A stretch of DNA of 32,416 bases from Clostridium algifaecis (GTDB lineage: Bacteria; Bacillota; Clostridia; Clostridiales; Clostridiaceae): the NCBI RefSeq assembly GCF_017874415.1, contig NZ_JAGGLM010000024.1:1-32416 (forward strand), read 5' to 3'. The notes below the pieces were generated by a model that saw only the letters and a list, made by a program, of their open reading frames with translations, searched no databases and was not told where the DNA came from. A program made the position numbers and the translations under genes. Shown here piece by piece: positions 15,136-24,346 of this stretch (position 1 is the first letter of the stretch; each line of letters opens with the position of its first letter).

Positions 15136-16623
15136 TTATAATGTTACACCTTTTTTAAATATAGCTAATTCTCTAAAATCATTTTTTTCGTTATTTACCA
15201 GTTGCCCACTAGCAACATTTATTACATAATTAACAAATTTCTTAAGCAATTCCTCCTGAGATATATCCTCTACAAGACCGCCTGCATCAAAATCAATCCA
15301 ATGTGGTTTCAATTTAAACAATGGTGTATTTGTTGAAACTTTCATTGTAGGTACAAAACTTCCAAATGGAGTCCCTCTCCCTGTAGTAAACAAGACCATA
15401 TGGCAACCTGAGGCTGCTAATGCAGAAGCCGCAACTAAATCATTTCCCGGTGCACTCAAAAGATTTAATCCTTTAGTACTCAAGGTTTCTCCATATTTAA
15501 GTACATCAACTACAGCAGCACTTCCAGATTTTTGGGTACATCCAAGTGATTTGTCTTCAAGAGTTGTTATGCCACCAGCTTTATTTCCCGGTGAAGGATT
15601 CTCATATATAGGCTGTTTGTATTGAATAAAATATTCTTTAAAATCATTAATAAGATGTACTATTTTATTAAATACCTGCTCATTTTCAGCTCTACTCATA
15701 AGTAACGTTTCAGCACCAAACATTTCAGGTACTTCTGTAAGAACTGTGATCCCTCCCTGTGCTACTAAAAAGTCCGAGAACTTGCCTAAAAGTGGATTTG
15801 CTGTTATACCTGATAATCCATCTGAGCCTCCACATTTAAGTCCTATTTTAAGTTCTGATAGTGGAATATCTTCTCTAGTGTCATTTTTCATATTTTCATA
15901 TAGTTCTTTTAATAGTTTTACTCCTTCTTCTATTTCATCAGAAACTTCCTGCAGGACTAAAAATTTTGTTCTCTTTTCATCAAATTTACATAATGATTTT
16001 TTAAAATCAACTATATTGTTATTTTCGCAGCCAAGACTTACCACAAGTACACCACCTGCATTAGGATGTTTAACTACATTTCCTAAAATTGTTCTTGTAT
16101 TTGCATGGTCATCTCCAAGCTGAGAACATCCATAAGTATGCTTGATCACTAAAGTGTTATCTATGGATAATTTACCAACTTCCTTTTTAAATTTATCCAT
16201 AATTTTGTCTGCCATTCCGTTTACACATCCAACTGTAGGTACTATCCATAGTTCATTTCTTATTCCCACAGAACCATTTTCTCTTTTATAGCCTTTAAAA
16301 GTTAAGTTTTCATTCTTAAAAATATTATCATTCAATTTCTGATTAAATACATAATCTTTTACACCATCTAAATTTGTCTTTACATTATGAGTATGAGCCC
16401 AATGTCCTTCGGATATATCTTTTATAGCATGACCTATAGGTGATCCATATTTAACTACATTTTCACCTGATTTAATGTCATATACAGCAACTTTATGCCC
16501 TCTGGTTATATCCTCTTTTAATTCAATTTTTCTATCTCCAACTTTAATTGAATTACCTTTTTTTAAGTCTGTTAAAGCTACAATTACATTGTCGTTATCA
16601 TTTATTTGAATAATCTTTTTCAT
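15136..16623 (-). CDS. uxaA: Altronate dehydratase
   Basis: Dehydrates D-altronate to 2-keto-3-deoxygluconate, the last specific step of galacturonate breakdown. The start at 16623 gives 495 residues, the same as the Escherichia coli enzyme. GGGAGG lies 7 bases upstream, while an earlier ATG overlaps that site. The N-terminal SAF domain (about 1-90) includes DNVIVAL and GHKVAVYDI, and the large dehydratase domain has the family segments KHTYGCSQLGDDH, GLKCGGSDGLSGITANP and LMSRAENEQVF. Cysteines and histidines that could hold the metal are conserved in these segments. It lies 21 bases after uxaB in the same operon and is followed by a strong terminator. Confidence 0.96.
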   Translation of the reverse strand: MKKIIQINDNDNVIVALTDLKKGNSIKVGDRKIELKEDITRGHKVAVYDIKSGENVVKYGSPIGHAIKDISEGHWAHTHNVKTNLDGVKDYVFNQKLNDNIFKNENLTFKGYKRENGSVGIRNELWIVPTVGCVNGMADKIMDKFKKEVGKLSIDNTLVIKHTYGCSQLGDDHANTRTILGNVVKHPNAGGVLVVSLGCENNNIVDFKKSLCKFDEKRTKFLVLQEVSDEIEEGVKLLKELYENMKNDTREDIPLSELKIGLKCGGSDGLSGITANPLLGKFSDFLVAQGGITVLTEVPEMFGAETLLMSRAENEQVFNKIVHLINDFKEYFIQYKQPIYENPSPGNKAGGITTLEDKSLGCTQKSGSAAVVDVLKYGETLSTKGLNLLSAPGNDLVAASALAASGCHMVLFTTGRGTPFGSFVPTMKVSTNTPLFKLKPHWIDFDAGGLVEDISQEELLKKFVNYVINVASGQLVNNEKNDFRELAIFKKGVTL

Positions 16624-16644
16624 GGAATTTCCTCCCATTATTAT

Positions 16645-18093
16645 CTAAAGTACTTCTTTAACTGCTTCCTTAATTCCTAATTTTTCAATCTTTGATAAGT
16701 AATTAGTTACAGCATCAGTTAAACCTTCAACCTTATTTAAATCCATCTTCCAATTCTTTTCATATCCAAGTACAGAAGTAACTATCTTCTTTAATCCAGC
16801 CTCTGTTCCATCATAATTTGACCATAATGATTTATACAAATCCAATATATCCTGATTATCAGCTAACTTAATATCTTCATTTCCTCTTTTACCTTTATAA
16901 AATTCTATTAAAGATGCAAGTGAGAATACCAATCTCTTAGGAAGCTCACCTTTTCTCTTCTTATATTCTAATAATGAAGGTAAATCTCTTGTTTCAAATT
17001 TAGACATTGAATTTAAAGCTATACTCATTAAATAATGTTTTACAAATGGGTTTACAAATCTCTCAAGTACGGCACTTGCAAAATATTTAAGTTCATCTTC
17101 CGGCAAATCAAGTGTAGGAATTATTTCATCGTACATAACTCCTCTTACAAATTTACCAATAACCTCATGCTGAACTGCTTCACTTACTGTATTAAGTCCA
17201 TATAAATATGCTACAGGAACAAGTGATGTGTGTGATCCATTTAAAATTCTTACTTTTCTTGTTCTATATGGAGTCATGTCCTCTACAAACTTTACATTAA
17301 GACCAGCTTTTTCTACTGGTAATTCATTTTTTATCCAGTCCGGTCCTTCAATTACCCAAAGATGGAATTGTTCGCCTACATCTACAAGGTTATCTTCATA
17401 TCCTAATTCCTTTGTTACTTCATCTATAGTATCTCTTGGATATCCTGGTACTATTCTATCTACAAGACTGCAGCAAAAAGTATTTGCAGCATCAAGCCAC
17501 TCTATAAATTCTTTTCCTAAATTCCAGATTTCTGCATACTTACGAATTATAGCTTCAAGTTTTTCTCCGTTTCTATCTATAAGTTCACATGGAATTATTA
17601 TAAATCCTTTATTTTTATCTCCATTAAAAGCTTTAAATCTATGATATAGGAACGCTGTCAATTTTCCCGGATAACTGCTTTGAGGTTTATCTTCAAGTTT
17701 ATCGTTTTCATTAAATGCTATTCCTGCTTCTGTAGTGTTAGAAATTATAAACCTTAGTTCTGGATTTTCAGCAACCTTCAAGAATTCATCATAATTGGCA
17801 TATGGATTAATTCCCCTACTTATAGTATTTATAATTGAATGCTCTTTTACTGCTTTTCCTTCCTTCATTCCTTGTAAATATAATGTATATAAACCATCTT
17901 GTTCATTTAGTTTATCTATTAATCCTTTTTCTATAGGTTGTACTACTACTACACTTCCATTAAAATTTGCTTCATTATTCATCTTATTTATCTGCCAATC
18001 AATAAAAGCCCTTAGAAAATTACCTTCACCAAACTGCAAAACCTTTTCAGGATATTTTTTGTAATCCTTCAAAATACCTTTATTTAATTTCAT
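16645..18093 (-). CDS. uxaB: Tagaturonate reductase (altronate oxidoreductase)
   Basis: NADH-dependent reduction of D-tagaturonate to D-altronate. It belongs to the mannitol dehydrogenase family. The N-terminal Rossmann segment is [20 protein letters not shown]. The catalytic-region signature is [16 protein letters not shown], including the Asn and His of the K-N-N-H type motif. The ATG at 18093 gives 482 residues. An ATG two codons upstream is only one base from the GGAGG site, so the downstream one is preferred. It is first in the uxaB-uxaA operon, with a consensus promoter and two LacI-type operators in the 157-base gap upstream. Confidence 0.95.
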   Translation of the reverse strand: MKLNKGILKDYKKYPEKVLQFGEGNFLRAFIDWQINKMNNEANFNGSVVVVQPIEKGLIDKLNEQDGLYTLYLQGMKEGKAVKEHSIINTISRGINPYANYDEFLKVAENPELRFIISNTTEAGIAFNENDKLEDKPQSSYPGKLTAFLYHRFKAFNGDKNKGFIIIPCELIDRNGEKLEAIIRKYAEIWNLGKEFIEWLDAANTFCCSLVDRIVPGYPRDTIDEVTKELGYEDNLVDVGEQFHLWVIEGPDWIKNELPVEKAGLNVKFVEDMTPYRTRKVRILNGSHTSLVPVAYLYGLNTVSEAVQHEVIGKFVRGVMYDEIIPTLDLPEDELKYFASAVLERFVNPFVKHYLMSIALNSMSKFETRDLPSLLEYKKRKGELPKRLVFSLASLIEFYKGKRGNEDIKLADNQDILDLYKSLWSNYDGTEAGLKKIVTSVLGYEKNWKMDLNKVEGLTDAVTNYLSKIEKLGIKEAVKEVL

Positions 18094-18118
18094 ACCCATT
18101 CCTCCATTTATAATTTAT

Positions 18119-18132
18119 AATTAACGTGTGCA
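18119..18132 (+). promoter_or_regulatory. LacI-type operator, downstream site of uxaB
   Basis: AATTAACGTGTGCA in the transcribed leader of uxaB, sharing TTAACGTGTGCA with three-quarters or more of the other sites. Its centre is 65 bp from the upstream site centre. Confidence 0.65.
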
Positions 18133-18169
18133 ATGTTTTTAAGCAGTATATAGATTTCTGTATAAACAT

Positions 18170-18198
18170 ATTATATCATTCTTTGCACACGTTAACAA
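18170..18198 (-). promoter_or_regulatory. uxaB promoter
   Basis: On the minus strand TTGTTA (18193-18198), 17-base spacer, TATAAT (18170-18175). The -35 box and part of the spacer lie inside the upstream operator, so bound repressor should block polymerase. Confidence 0.7.
18184..18197 (-). promoter_or_regulatory. LacI-type operator, upstream site of uxaB
   Basis: On the minus strand TGTTAACGTGTGCA, the best representative of the operator family in this window. It overlaps the uxaB -35 box. Confidence 0.7.
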
Positions 18199-18250
18199 TA
18201 TCTTTTTAGAAAATTGTTGTTCCAAATTTAGTAAGCTAAAAATCTGTTCA

Positions 18251-19252
18251 TTAATTTATTTTCCTAACAGATTCTCTTATACATAATTCAGTTTTAATAT
18301 AAATTTTTTCTCCCTGCAAATCTTTCTTGCCTAATAATTTTAGTAATTTTTCGCAGCCTAGCATACTTATTTTTTTCATAGGTCTTTTAATCGTAGTTAA
18401 AGATGGTGTGGAATATTCACAAAAATCAATGTCATCAAAACCAATAATTGAAATGTCTTCAGGTGATCTGAATTTGCTGTCATTTATAGCTTTAATGGCG
18501 CCTATAGCCATGTCATCATTAGAACAAAAAACAGCTGTAGGAACCTTGCTTAATTTTAAAAGCTTTTTCATACCATAATAACCACTTTTCATATGGTAAT
18601 CTCCAGAAATAATGTAATCCCCATTAACAGGTATTTTATAATCTATAAGTGCCTTTATAAAACCATTTTTTCTCTCTTTAGAAGATTTGAATTCTTTTTC
18701 ACCTTCTATTATAGCAATATCACTATGTCCATTTTCAATTAAATATTTGACAGCTTTAAAAGCTCCTTCTGCATCATCTGATAATATATTCACAATAGAT
18801 TCTTCTGCTACGTTCCTGTCTAAAACAACTAATGGTATTTTATTGTCCATGACATGATATATAAATCCATTATCACTATCGCTTTGGCTCATAAGTATAA
18901 TTCCATCAAAGCTTTTATCATTTATTGTAGAAAAATCTCTATAATCATCAATACCTCTAACAACTAAATTATAATTTTTACTTATAACACTATTTATTCC
19001 ACTTACAATTTCAAAAAAGAAACTTGGAGATGTTCCCTGACTTATACTTGAGAAAAACAGCCCTATGTTATTGGATTTGTGCAATACAAGATTCTTTGCA
19101 TTATAATTTGGAACATATCTTAGCTGTTTAGCTATAGCTTTTATTTTACTTTTTGTTTCCTCATTTATTAAAGGACTATTGTTAAGTGCTCTTGACACAG
19201 TAGTATGAGATACATTTGCCAATTTTGCTATATCTTTTATAGTAACGCTCAT
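18251..19252 (-). CDS. LacI-family transcriptional repressor of hexuronate genes
   Basis: 333 residues from the ATG at 19252, preceded by AAAGG. A GTG three codons earlier lies in the ribosome binding site and is rejected. The N-terminal LacI helix-turn-helix is IKDIAKLANVSHTTVSRALNNS, followed by a periplasmic-binding-protein-like effector domain with the usual GIILMSQ, AVFCSNDDMAIGAI and SIIGFDDI segments. It sits directly upstream of uxaBA and between uxaBA and uxaC. Five operator sites with a LacI-type CG core lie upstream of uxaB, uxaC and the epimerase-like gene. Likely inducer: tagaturonate, fructuronate or a related acid (inference). It resembles ExuR/UxuR-type regulators functionally, but orthology cannot be judged from sequence alone. 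Confidence 0.9.
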   Translation of the reverse strand: MSVTIKDIAKLANVSHTTVSRALNNSPLINEETKSKIKAIAKQLRYVPNYNAKNLVLHKSNNIGLFFSSISQGTSPSFFFEIVSGINSVISKNYNLVVRGIDDYRDFSTINDKSFDGIILMSQSDSDNGFIYHVMDNKIPLVVLDRNVAEESIVNILSDDAEGAFKAVKYLIENGHSDIAIIEGEKEFKSSKERKNGFIKALIDYKIPVNGDYIISGDYHMKSGYYGMKKLLKLSKVPTAVFCSNDDMAIGAIKAINDSKFRSPEDISIIGFDDIDFCEYSTPSLTTIKRPMKKISMLGCEKLLKLLGKKDLQGEKIYIKTELCIRESVRKIN

Positions 19253-19317
19253 GTTATTCACCTTTCTTTTATTACAAATGTTATTATAGATGTTATCACA
19301 AATACTAATAATATATA

Positions 19318-19345
19318 ATTATACCTTATAATATCACATTTTCAG
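19318..19345 (-). promoter_or_regulatory. Putative promoter of the LacI-family gene
   Basis: On the minus strand CTGAAA (19340-19345), 16-base spacer, TATAAT (19318-19323). No uxa-type operator is present, so autoregulation is not evident. Confidence 0.4.
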
Positions 19346-19386
19346 AGCATAAACTATAAATTTTTTAGCCACACAGACAAATTTAT

Positions 19387-21096
19387 TTATATATTGAATT
19401 TTTCAATTTGTTCTATCATATGTTGTATCTTATCCTTTAATAATACTGCTGATTTTGATACTTTTCCTGATAAGTTTTCCATTTCATCAGAAGAAGCCGA
19501 AATTTGTTCTGATGAAGCTGAATTTTCTTCTGATACTGCAGATATAGCTTCTACACTATCTATAATATTGCTTTTATCTTTATTAACTTTTACTATAGAT
19601 TGATTAGCTTCATCAATTTTAGGTAACAATTTCTGTATACTAATTATTATATTCTTAAATAAATTTATGGAATTTTTTATAATATCCTTCTGTTTGACTA
19701 ATTCAAGATTTGTACTATTTGTTGTATTTGATAAAATTTTAACTTCATTATAAATAACAGAAATCAGACTATCTATACTCTTTGACGAATTCTTAGACTG
19801 TTCAGCTAATTTTTTAATTTCATCTGCTACCACAGCAAAGCTAGCCCCATCGCTTCCAGCCTTTGCAGCTTCGATTGCAGCATTAAGTGAAAGTAAACTC
19901 GTTTGATCTGCTATATCATTAATTAAATTAGTTATATCTGTTATTTGCTTAACACTATTTGTCAAATTCACGACTTTACTTTTTGTATCACCGTAAGAAT
20001 CAGTAATTTTATTCATAGAACTAACAATGTTGTTTAATGTGTCATTACTAATTTGTACTTTTTTACTGATATCTTTAGTATCGCCATCTATTTTTCTTAT
20101 AGATTTTCCTACAGTTTCCAGCGTATTTCCAAAAGAATTTAAAGTGCCATTTATATTTACTAAGCTTTTAGCTTGATCATTTGAACCATTAGAAACTTCT
20201 CCTATAGAGCTAGAAACTTCTCCTATTGAAGAATGCATTTGTCCTGATATGTTTTCTAGATATAAAATTTTTTCATTTACCTCATTTGAATATTTTTTAA
20301 TTTTATTCAACGCATCTGAAATTGAAACAATAGTTTCATCTAATGCATCATACATAATTCCAAATTCGTTAGTAAATCCATTATTAAATTTAATCATAAA
20401 ATTTCCTGAAGATAGAATTTTAAGTTTTTCTATAAAATCATTCATAGAATTTTTAACAATAGAAATAACTGCTAATGATATTACAGTAAAAATTGATACT
20501 GACAGTACAAAAACAGTACAAAATAAAATCAAACTGCTATGATATAAGTTTTTAGCTTTCTGGCTTTGCTGATTTGCAATCTCTTTTTGATAATTTACGA
20601 GTTGAACATTTTTTTTAGCTAAATCATTACCATAAACACCCATAGCCACATTCGTTATTTGTTTGTCAGGTACTTTATTTGCCCTGCGCTGTTCTATAAT
20701 TCCAGGTATAAAAGAATAATAATGATCATAAGCACTTTTCATCTGAACTACCATTTTATTTTCTTTCTCATCATTTTTTGTTATATTAATATTTCTATTT
20801 ATTATTTTTGTTATATTGCTGTTCAATTTAAGCATATCCTGCTCATTCTTTTCATCAAACGGTCTATCAATTATCTTAGTTAGAGTATTTCTTAAAACAC
20901 CCATATTGCCATTGACGTCACCCCAGTCTTTTAACTTTGGCATAATATTTTCATTAGTATCATTTACTATTTCATGCATTTTAGAAGTATTAATATATCC
21001 AATTGTTCCTATAATAATAGCTGTAAACAGCGATATAATCCACATAATTATTATACTTTTCACAATTTTTATATTTTTCAAATTCTCAGCCTTCAT
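19387..21096 (-). CDS. Methyl-accepting chemotaxis protein
   Basis: Membrane chemoreceptor of about 569 residues. A first helix at about 15-37 is followed by an extracellular domain of about 150 residues that looks like a four-helix-bundle sensor. A second helix lies at about 190-215, then a HAMP-like linker, then a long coiled-coil signalling domain. The hairpin tip is recognisable (AAIEAAKAGSDGASFAVVADEIKKLAEQS). The first in-frame ATG (21118-21120) lies just before a GAAGGAG site. The ATG at 21096 has that site 14 bases upstream and is preferred, although the spacing is long. Lying within the hexuronate cluster it may sense uronates or pectin products, but no uxa-type operator precedes it. 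Confidence 0.9.
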   Translation of the reverse strand: MKAENLKNIKIVKSIIIMWIISLFTAIIIGTIGYINTSKMHEIVNDTNENIMPKLKDWGDVNGNMGVLRNTLTKIIDRPFDEKNEQDMLKLNSNITKIINRNINITKNDEKENKMVVQMKSAYDHYYSFIPGIIEQRRANKVPDKQITNVAMGVYGNDLAKKNVQLVNYQKEIANQQSQKAKNLYHSSLILFCTVFVLSVSIFTVISLAVISIVKNSMNDFIEKLKILSSGNFMIKFNNGFTNEFGIMYDALDETIVSISDALNKIKKYSNEVNEKILYLENISGQMHSSIGEVSSSIGEVSNGSNDQAKSLVNINGTLNSFGNTLETVGKSIRKIDGDTKDISKKVQISNDTLNNIVSSMNKITDSYGDTKSKVVNLTNSVKQITDITNLINDIADQTSLLSLNAAIEAAKAGSDGASFAVVADEIKKLAEQSKNSSKSIDSLISVIYNEVKILSNTTNSTNLELVKQKDIIKNSINLFKNIIISIQKLLPKIDEANQSIVKVNKDKSNIIDSVEAISAVSEENSASSEQISASSDEMENLSGKVSKSAVLLKDKIQHMIEQIEKFNI

Positions 21097-21225
21097 ATTT
21101 ATAAATAAAACTCCTTCCATAATATCAGATTTACTTCATATAAATTATCCATTTAATACAAAAGTAATTTGATTTTATACTAAATAGATAGTAAGTTCTT
21201 TACTATTTCATTATATTTTTTAATA

Positions 21226-21270
21226 ATAATACAAGTACCCATATTGTTAAAATATAAATACTTGTATTAT
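21226..21270. terminator. Perfect 12-bp inverted repeat after the GPH transporter gene
   Basis: ATAATACAAGTA (21226-21237) and TACTTGTATTAT (21259-21270), beginning 45 bases past the transporter stop on the minus strand. No T-run follows, so it may be a weak terminator or an mRNA 3'-end stabiliser. Confidence 0.4.
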
Positions 21271-21315
21271 ATAAAATGTATTCAGTTCTGAGAGAAACTA
21301 GTTGTAATCACTTTT

Positions 21316-22671
21316 TTATTTTACATTTACATCATATCTTCCATTATGAAGATCGTCTACTATACTTCTATATTTGTCATCTGTCAAATGATATAAGAAT
21401 CCAATTACAATAGCTGCTACAGCTAATGCACAAGCTGGATACAATGCCATTACTGCTTTCATTCCTAATAGAGTTTTAGCAGTTTGATGAGCATTTGCTA
21501 CATATCCTGTCATTTGTAAAGCTCCTAAAGTAACATATGCTGCTATAGATTGAGCTATTTTTCTTGAAAAATTGAATGCTGCATATGTTATACCTTCTTT
21601 TCTTTGGCCTGTATGCCATTCACCATAGTCAATAGCATCTGAAACAAAAGCCCATGTAACACCATTTGGAATAGCTAAAGCTACATACCCAACAGTTACA
21701 AGTATTGTAAATACAACAATATTAGGTGGTGCTATGAAATTTAATCCATCAGCAACAATACCAATGACAAAACCTATCATAGCCGTTTTCTTTTTACCAA
21801 ACTTTTTAACCATCTTAGGAATAGCTGCAATACCTATAACAGAACATCCAATCATTATAGAATTTATAACAGGTTGAAGCTTTATATTGCCAAGTGCATA
21901 TTGACAATAATATATCATCATTTGGTTATTTGCATTCATTGATGATATGGTAAATAACGTCATAAGAATTAAACATAATAACGGTTTGTTTGTAAATATT
22001 ACTTTGAAGCATTCCTTTGCACCTATTTTTTCTTTTGTCTTAGCCTGAGGTTTGACATTTTCTCTAGTATTTCTAAAACATATATAGAATGATCCTATAC
22101 CTATAATTGCCATAATAGTAGCAGCTATAGGATATCCTACTTTAGGATTTGTAAAATGTATTAGTATAGGTACAAATGCTATACCAGTTATAAGTTGTGC
22201 TCCTAAAGATCCAGCTTGTCTAAACGTTGCCAATTGGCTTCTTTCTTCAACATCCTGAGTCATAACAGATGCTAGTGATCCATAAGGATCATTTGTAAAT
22301 GAATAAACAAGTCCCCATATCATATAAGCAGCATAAGCATATATAAGCTTTTGTTGTACTGTACCAAAATTAGGCATCATAAATGTTACTATAGTAAGTA
22401 TACCTAATATAACAGCTGAAATCATCATTACAGGTCTAAATTTGCCATATTTACCAGGCTTTTTAGCATCTACTGCTGAACCAGCTATAGGATCCATAAA
22501 TGCATCAAATATTTTTGTGAATACAAATATATCTTTTGCCATTGAAGCAGGTATTTTGCAAACATCAGTAAAAAATTTTGAGAGATATGCTTGACCTAAA
22601 TCAAACATAAATCCATTACCAAAGTCACCAAAACCATAGGATATCTTTTCTTTTAAAGATAACTTTTTCAT
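21316..22671 (-). CDS. GPH-family sugar:cation symporter, probable hexuronate importer
   Basis: Glycoside-pentoside-hexuronide family transporter of 451 residues with about 12 membrane helices. Family signatures include KISYGFGDFGNGFMFDL at the start, DAFMDPIAGSAVD after helix 2, and GQRKEGITYAAFNFSRKIAQS in the second half. AAGGAG lies 7 bases before the ATG. It follows uxaC by 134 bases containing an inverted repeat but no clear promoter, so co-transcription with uxaC is likely. Galacturonate or glucuronate is the expected substrate from context; short pectic or glucuronoside oligomers are also possible. Confidence 0.88.
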   Translation of the reverse strand: MKKLSLKEKISYGFGDFGNGFMFDLGQAYLSKFFTDVCKIPASMAKDIFVFTKIFDAFMDPIAGSAVDAKKPGKYGKFRPVMMISAVILGILTIVTFMMPNFGTVQQKLIYAYAAYMIWGLVYSFTNDPYGSLASVMTQDVEERSQLATFRQAGSLGAQLITGIAFVPILIHFTNPKVGYPIAATIMAIIGIGSFYICFRNTRENVKPQAKTKEKIGAKECFKVIFTNKPLLCLILMTLFTISSMNANNQMMIYYCQYALGNIKLQPVINSIMIGCSVIGIAAIPKMVKKFGKKKTAMIGFVIGIVADGLNFIAPPNIVVFTILVTVGYVALAIPNGVTWAFVSDAIDYGEWHTGQRKEGITYAAFNFSRKIAQSIAAYVTLGALQMTGYVANAHQTAKTLLGMKAVMALYPACALAVAAIVIGFLYHLTDDKYRSIVDDLHNGRYDVNVK

Positions 22672-22746
22672 ATAATCTCTCCTTCTCTATATATAAATTA
22701 AATAATTTTCTCAGAAAATTCATATAATTATATTTAATTTTTTATT

Positions 22747-22790
22747 TTGCTGTATATAAAGCAAGATTTTTCTTATTTTGTATACAGCAA
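22747..22790 (-). repeat. Inverted repeat between uxaC and the GPH transporter
   Basis: TTGCTGTATA (22747-22756) and TATACAGCAA (22781-22790) are perfect 10-base arms with a 24-base spacer. No T-run follows on the minus strand. It could be an mRNA stem that sets the ratio of uxaC to transporter expression, or an operator with distant half-sites. Confidence 0.45.
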
Positions 22791-22805
22791 TTTAAAACCT
22801 AACTT

Positions 22806-24206
22806 CTAAATATTAAAATATTCTTTTGCATTATTATAACAAATTCCTTTAACTATATCTCCTAAAGTTTCCATATCACAAGGGAATTCTCCATTTTCAA
22901 CCCATTGTCCAAGTAAGTCACAAACTATTCTTCTAAAATATTCATGTCTTGTATATGATAAAAAGCTTCTTGAATCAGTTAACATCCCAATAAATCTGCT
23001 TAATAGTCCAACACTAGCCAAAGATTTCATCTGTTCTATCATTCCATCTTTAGTATCATTAAACCACCATGCTGCACCAAATTGTATTTTTCCAGGTATG
23101 CCATCTCCCTGGAAATTTCCAACGGTAGTTGCAAGAATAAGGTTGTCTTTTGGATTTAATGTATATAATATAGTTTTAGGAAGTGAATTCTCTGTTTGCA
23201 GTGAATTTAAAAGTTTTGAAAGAGGTTCTGCTATGGAAAGATCATTTATTCCATCAAATCCTGTATCAGGTCCTAACTTTTTAAACATATTAGTGTTAGT
23301 ATCTCTAAGTGCTGCAATGTGAAGCTGCATTACCCAGCCTAATTTATGATAAAGTTTTCCTAAAAATCTTAAAGTATATGTTTTGTATTTACTTATTTCA
23401 TCTGTACTCAAGGCCTGTCCTTTTAAAGCTTTAGAATATATCTTTGATGATTCTTCCTTTGTAGATTCTGCATATTCCATAACATCCATAGCATGATCTG
23501 ATACTCTGCATCCTACCGAGTGGAAAAATTCAACCCTTGACTCAATAGCATTTAAGAATTCATCATAGTTGTCTACTGATTTTCCATAAACTTTTCCAAG
23601 TTCCTGAGTCCATGGAATAAAAGTATCCTTATTTATTCTAAGTGCTTTGTCTGGTCTAAAAGCTGGCAGAACGTTTACAGGAAAATCCTTATCCTCTTTC
23701 AATTTCAAATGATATTCAAGTGAATCAACAGGATCATCTGTAGTACAAAGCGTTTTTACATTTGATCTCTTAATTAATTCTCTTGCTGAAAAATCGTCAG
23801 TAGCCAAAAGAGCATTTACTTTTTCCCAAATTTGTGGAGCAGTTTTTTCATTTAATGTATCATGTATTCCAAAAAATCTTTGAAGTTCTAAGTGTGTCCA
23901 GCCATAGAGTGGATTGCCTATAGCTATTGATAATGTTTTCGCCCAGGCCATAAACTTGTCATAATCACTGGCATCTCCAGTAATATATTTTTCATCTATA
24001 CCATTAATTCTCATTGCTCTCCACTTATAATGATCACCATAGAGCCAGGCCTCAGTAATATTTTTAAATTTTTTATTTTCATAAATTTCCTTTGGACTCA
24101 AATGGCAGTGATAATCAATTATAGGCATATCTTTAGCATAATCGTTAAATAATTTTATAGCAGTTTCATTAGATAACAAAAAATTTTCATCCATAAACTT
24201 TTTCAT
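22806..24206 (-). CDS. uxaC: Glucuronate/galacturonate isomerase
   Basis: Converts D-galacturonate to D-tagaturonate and D-glucuronate to D-fructuronate. It is an amidohydrolase-fold enzyme of 466 residues, close to the 470 of Escherichia coli. The metal-type HxH is in PIIDYHCHLSPKEI near the N-terminus. Other family segments are KTLCTTDDPVDSLEYH, GCRVSDHAMDVMEY, MQLHIAALRDTN and the C-terminal MLTDSRSFLSYTRHEYFRR. The ATG has an AGGTAGG site 8 bases upstream. It is the first gene of a probable uxaC-transporter unit with its own promoter and two LacI-type operators. Because uxaAB are present and uxuAB absent in this window, galacturonate is the clearest substrate. Confidence 0.96.
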   Translation of the reverse strand: MKKFMDENFLLSNETAIKLFNDYAKDMPIIDYHCHLSPKEIYENKKFKNITEAWLYGDHYKWRAMRINGIDEKYITGDASDYDKFMAWAKTLSIAIGNPLYGWTHLELQRFFGIHDTLNEKTAPQIWEKVNALLATDDFSARELIKRSNVKTLCTTDDPVDSLEYHLKLKEDKDFPVNVLPAFRPDKALRINKDTFIPWTQELGKVYGKSVDNYDEFLNAIESRVEFFHSVGCRVSDHAMDVMEYAESTKEESSKIYSKALKGQALSTDEISKYKTYTLRFLGKLYHKLGWVMQLHIAALRDTNTNMFKKLGPDTGFDGINDLSIAEPLSKLLNSLQTENSLPKTILYTLNPKDNLILATTVGNFQGDGIPGKIQFGAAWWFNDTKDGMIEQMKSLASVGLLSRFIGMLTDSRSFLSYTRHEYFRRIVCDLLGQWVENGEFPCDMETLGDIVKGICYNNAKEYFNI

Positions 24207-24234
24207 AATATCGACCTACCTTTATTTTTGTTTT

Positions 24235-24264
24235 GTTACTAATGTTAACGTGAACATTAGTAAC
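24235..24264. promoter_or_regulatory. Near-perfect 30-bp palindromic operator of uxaC
   Basis: GTTACTAATGTT and AACATTAGTAAC are perfect 12-base arms around AACGTG. The core TGTTAACGTGAACA is at 24243-24256. It begins 6 bases after the uxaC -10 box and so covers the transcription start. It is the longest symmetrical site in the window. Confidence 0.75.
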
Positions 24265-24270
24265 AATTCT

Positions 24271-24299
24271 ATTATAACCAATATATATTAAAAATACAA
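24271..24299 (-). promoter_or_regulatory. uxaC promoter
   Basis: On the minus strand TTGTAT (24294-24299), 17-base spacer, TATAAT (24271-24276), flanked on both sides by operators. Confidence 0.68.
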
Positions 24300-24308
24300 C
24301 AATAATAT

Positions 24309-24322
24309 TATTAACGTGTGCA
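24309..24322 (+). promoter_or_regulatory. LacI-type operator upstream of the uxaC promoter
   Basis: TATTAACGTGTGCA. Its centre is 66 bp from the centre of the palindromic site at the transcription start, almost the same distance as at uxaB. Confidence 0.6.
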
Positions 24323-24346
24323 TAAATTAGATTGTTAATATTTAGA

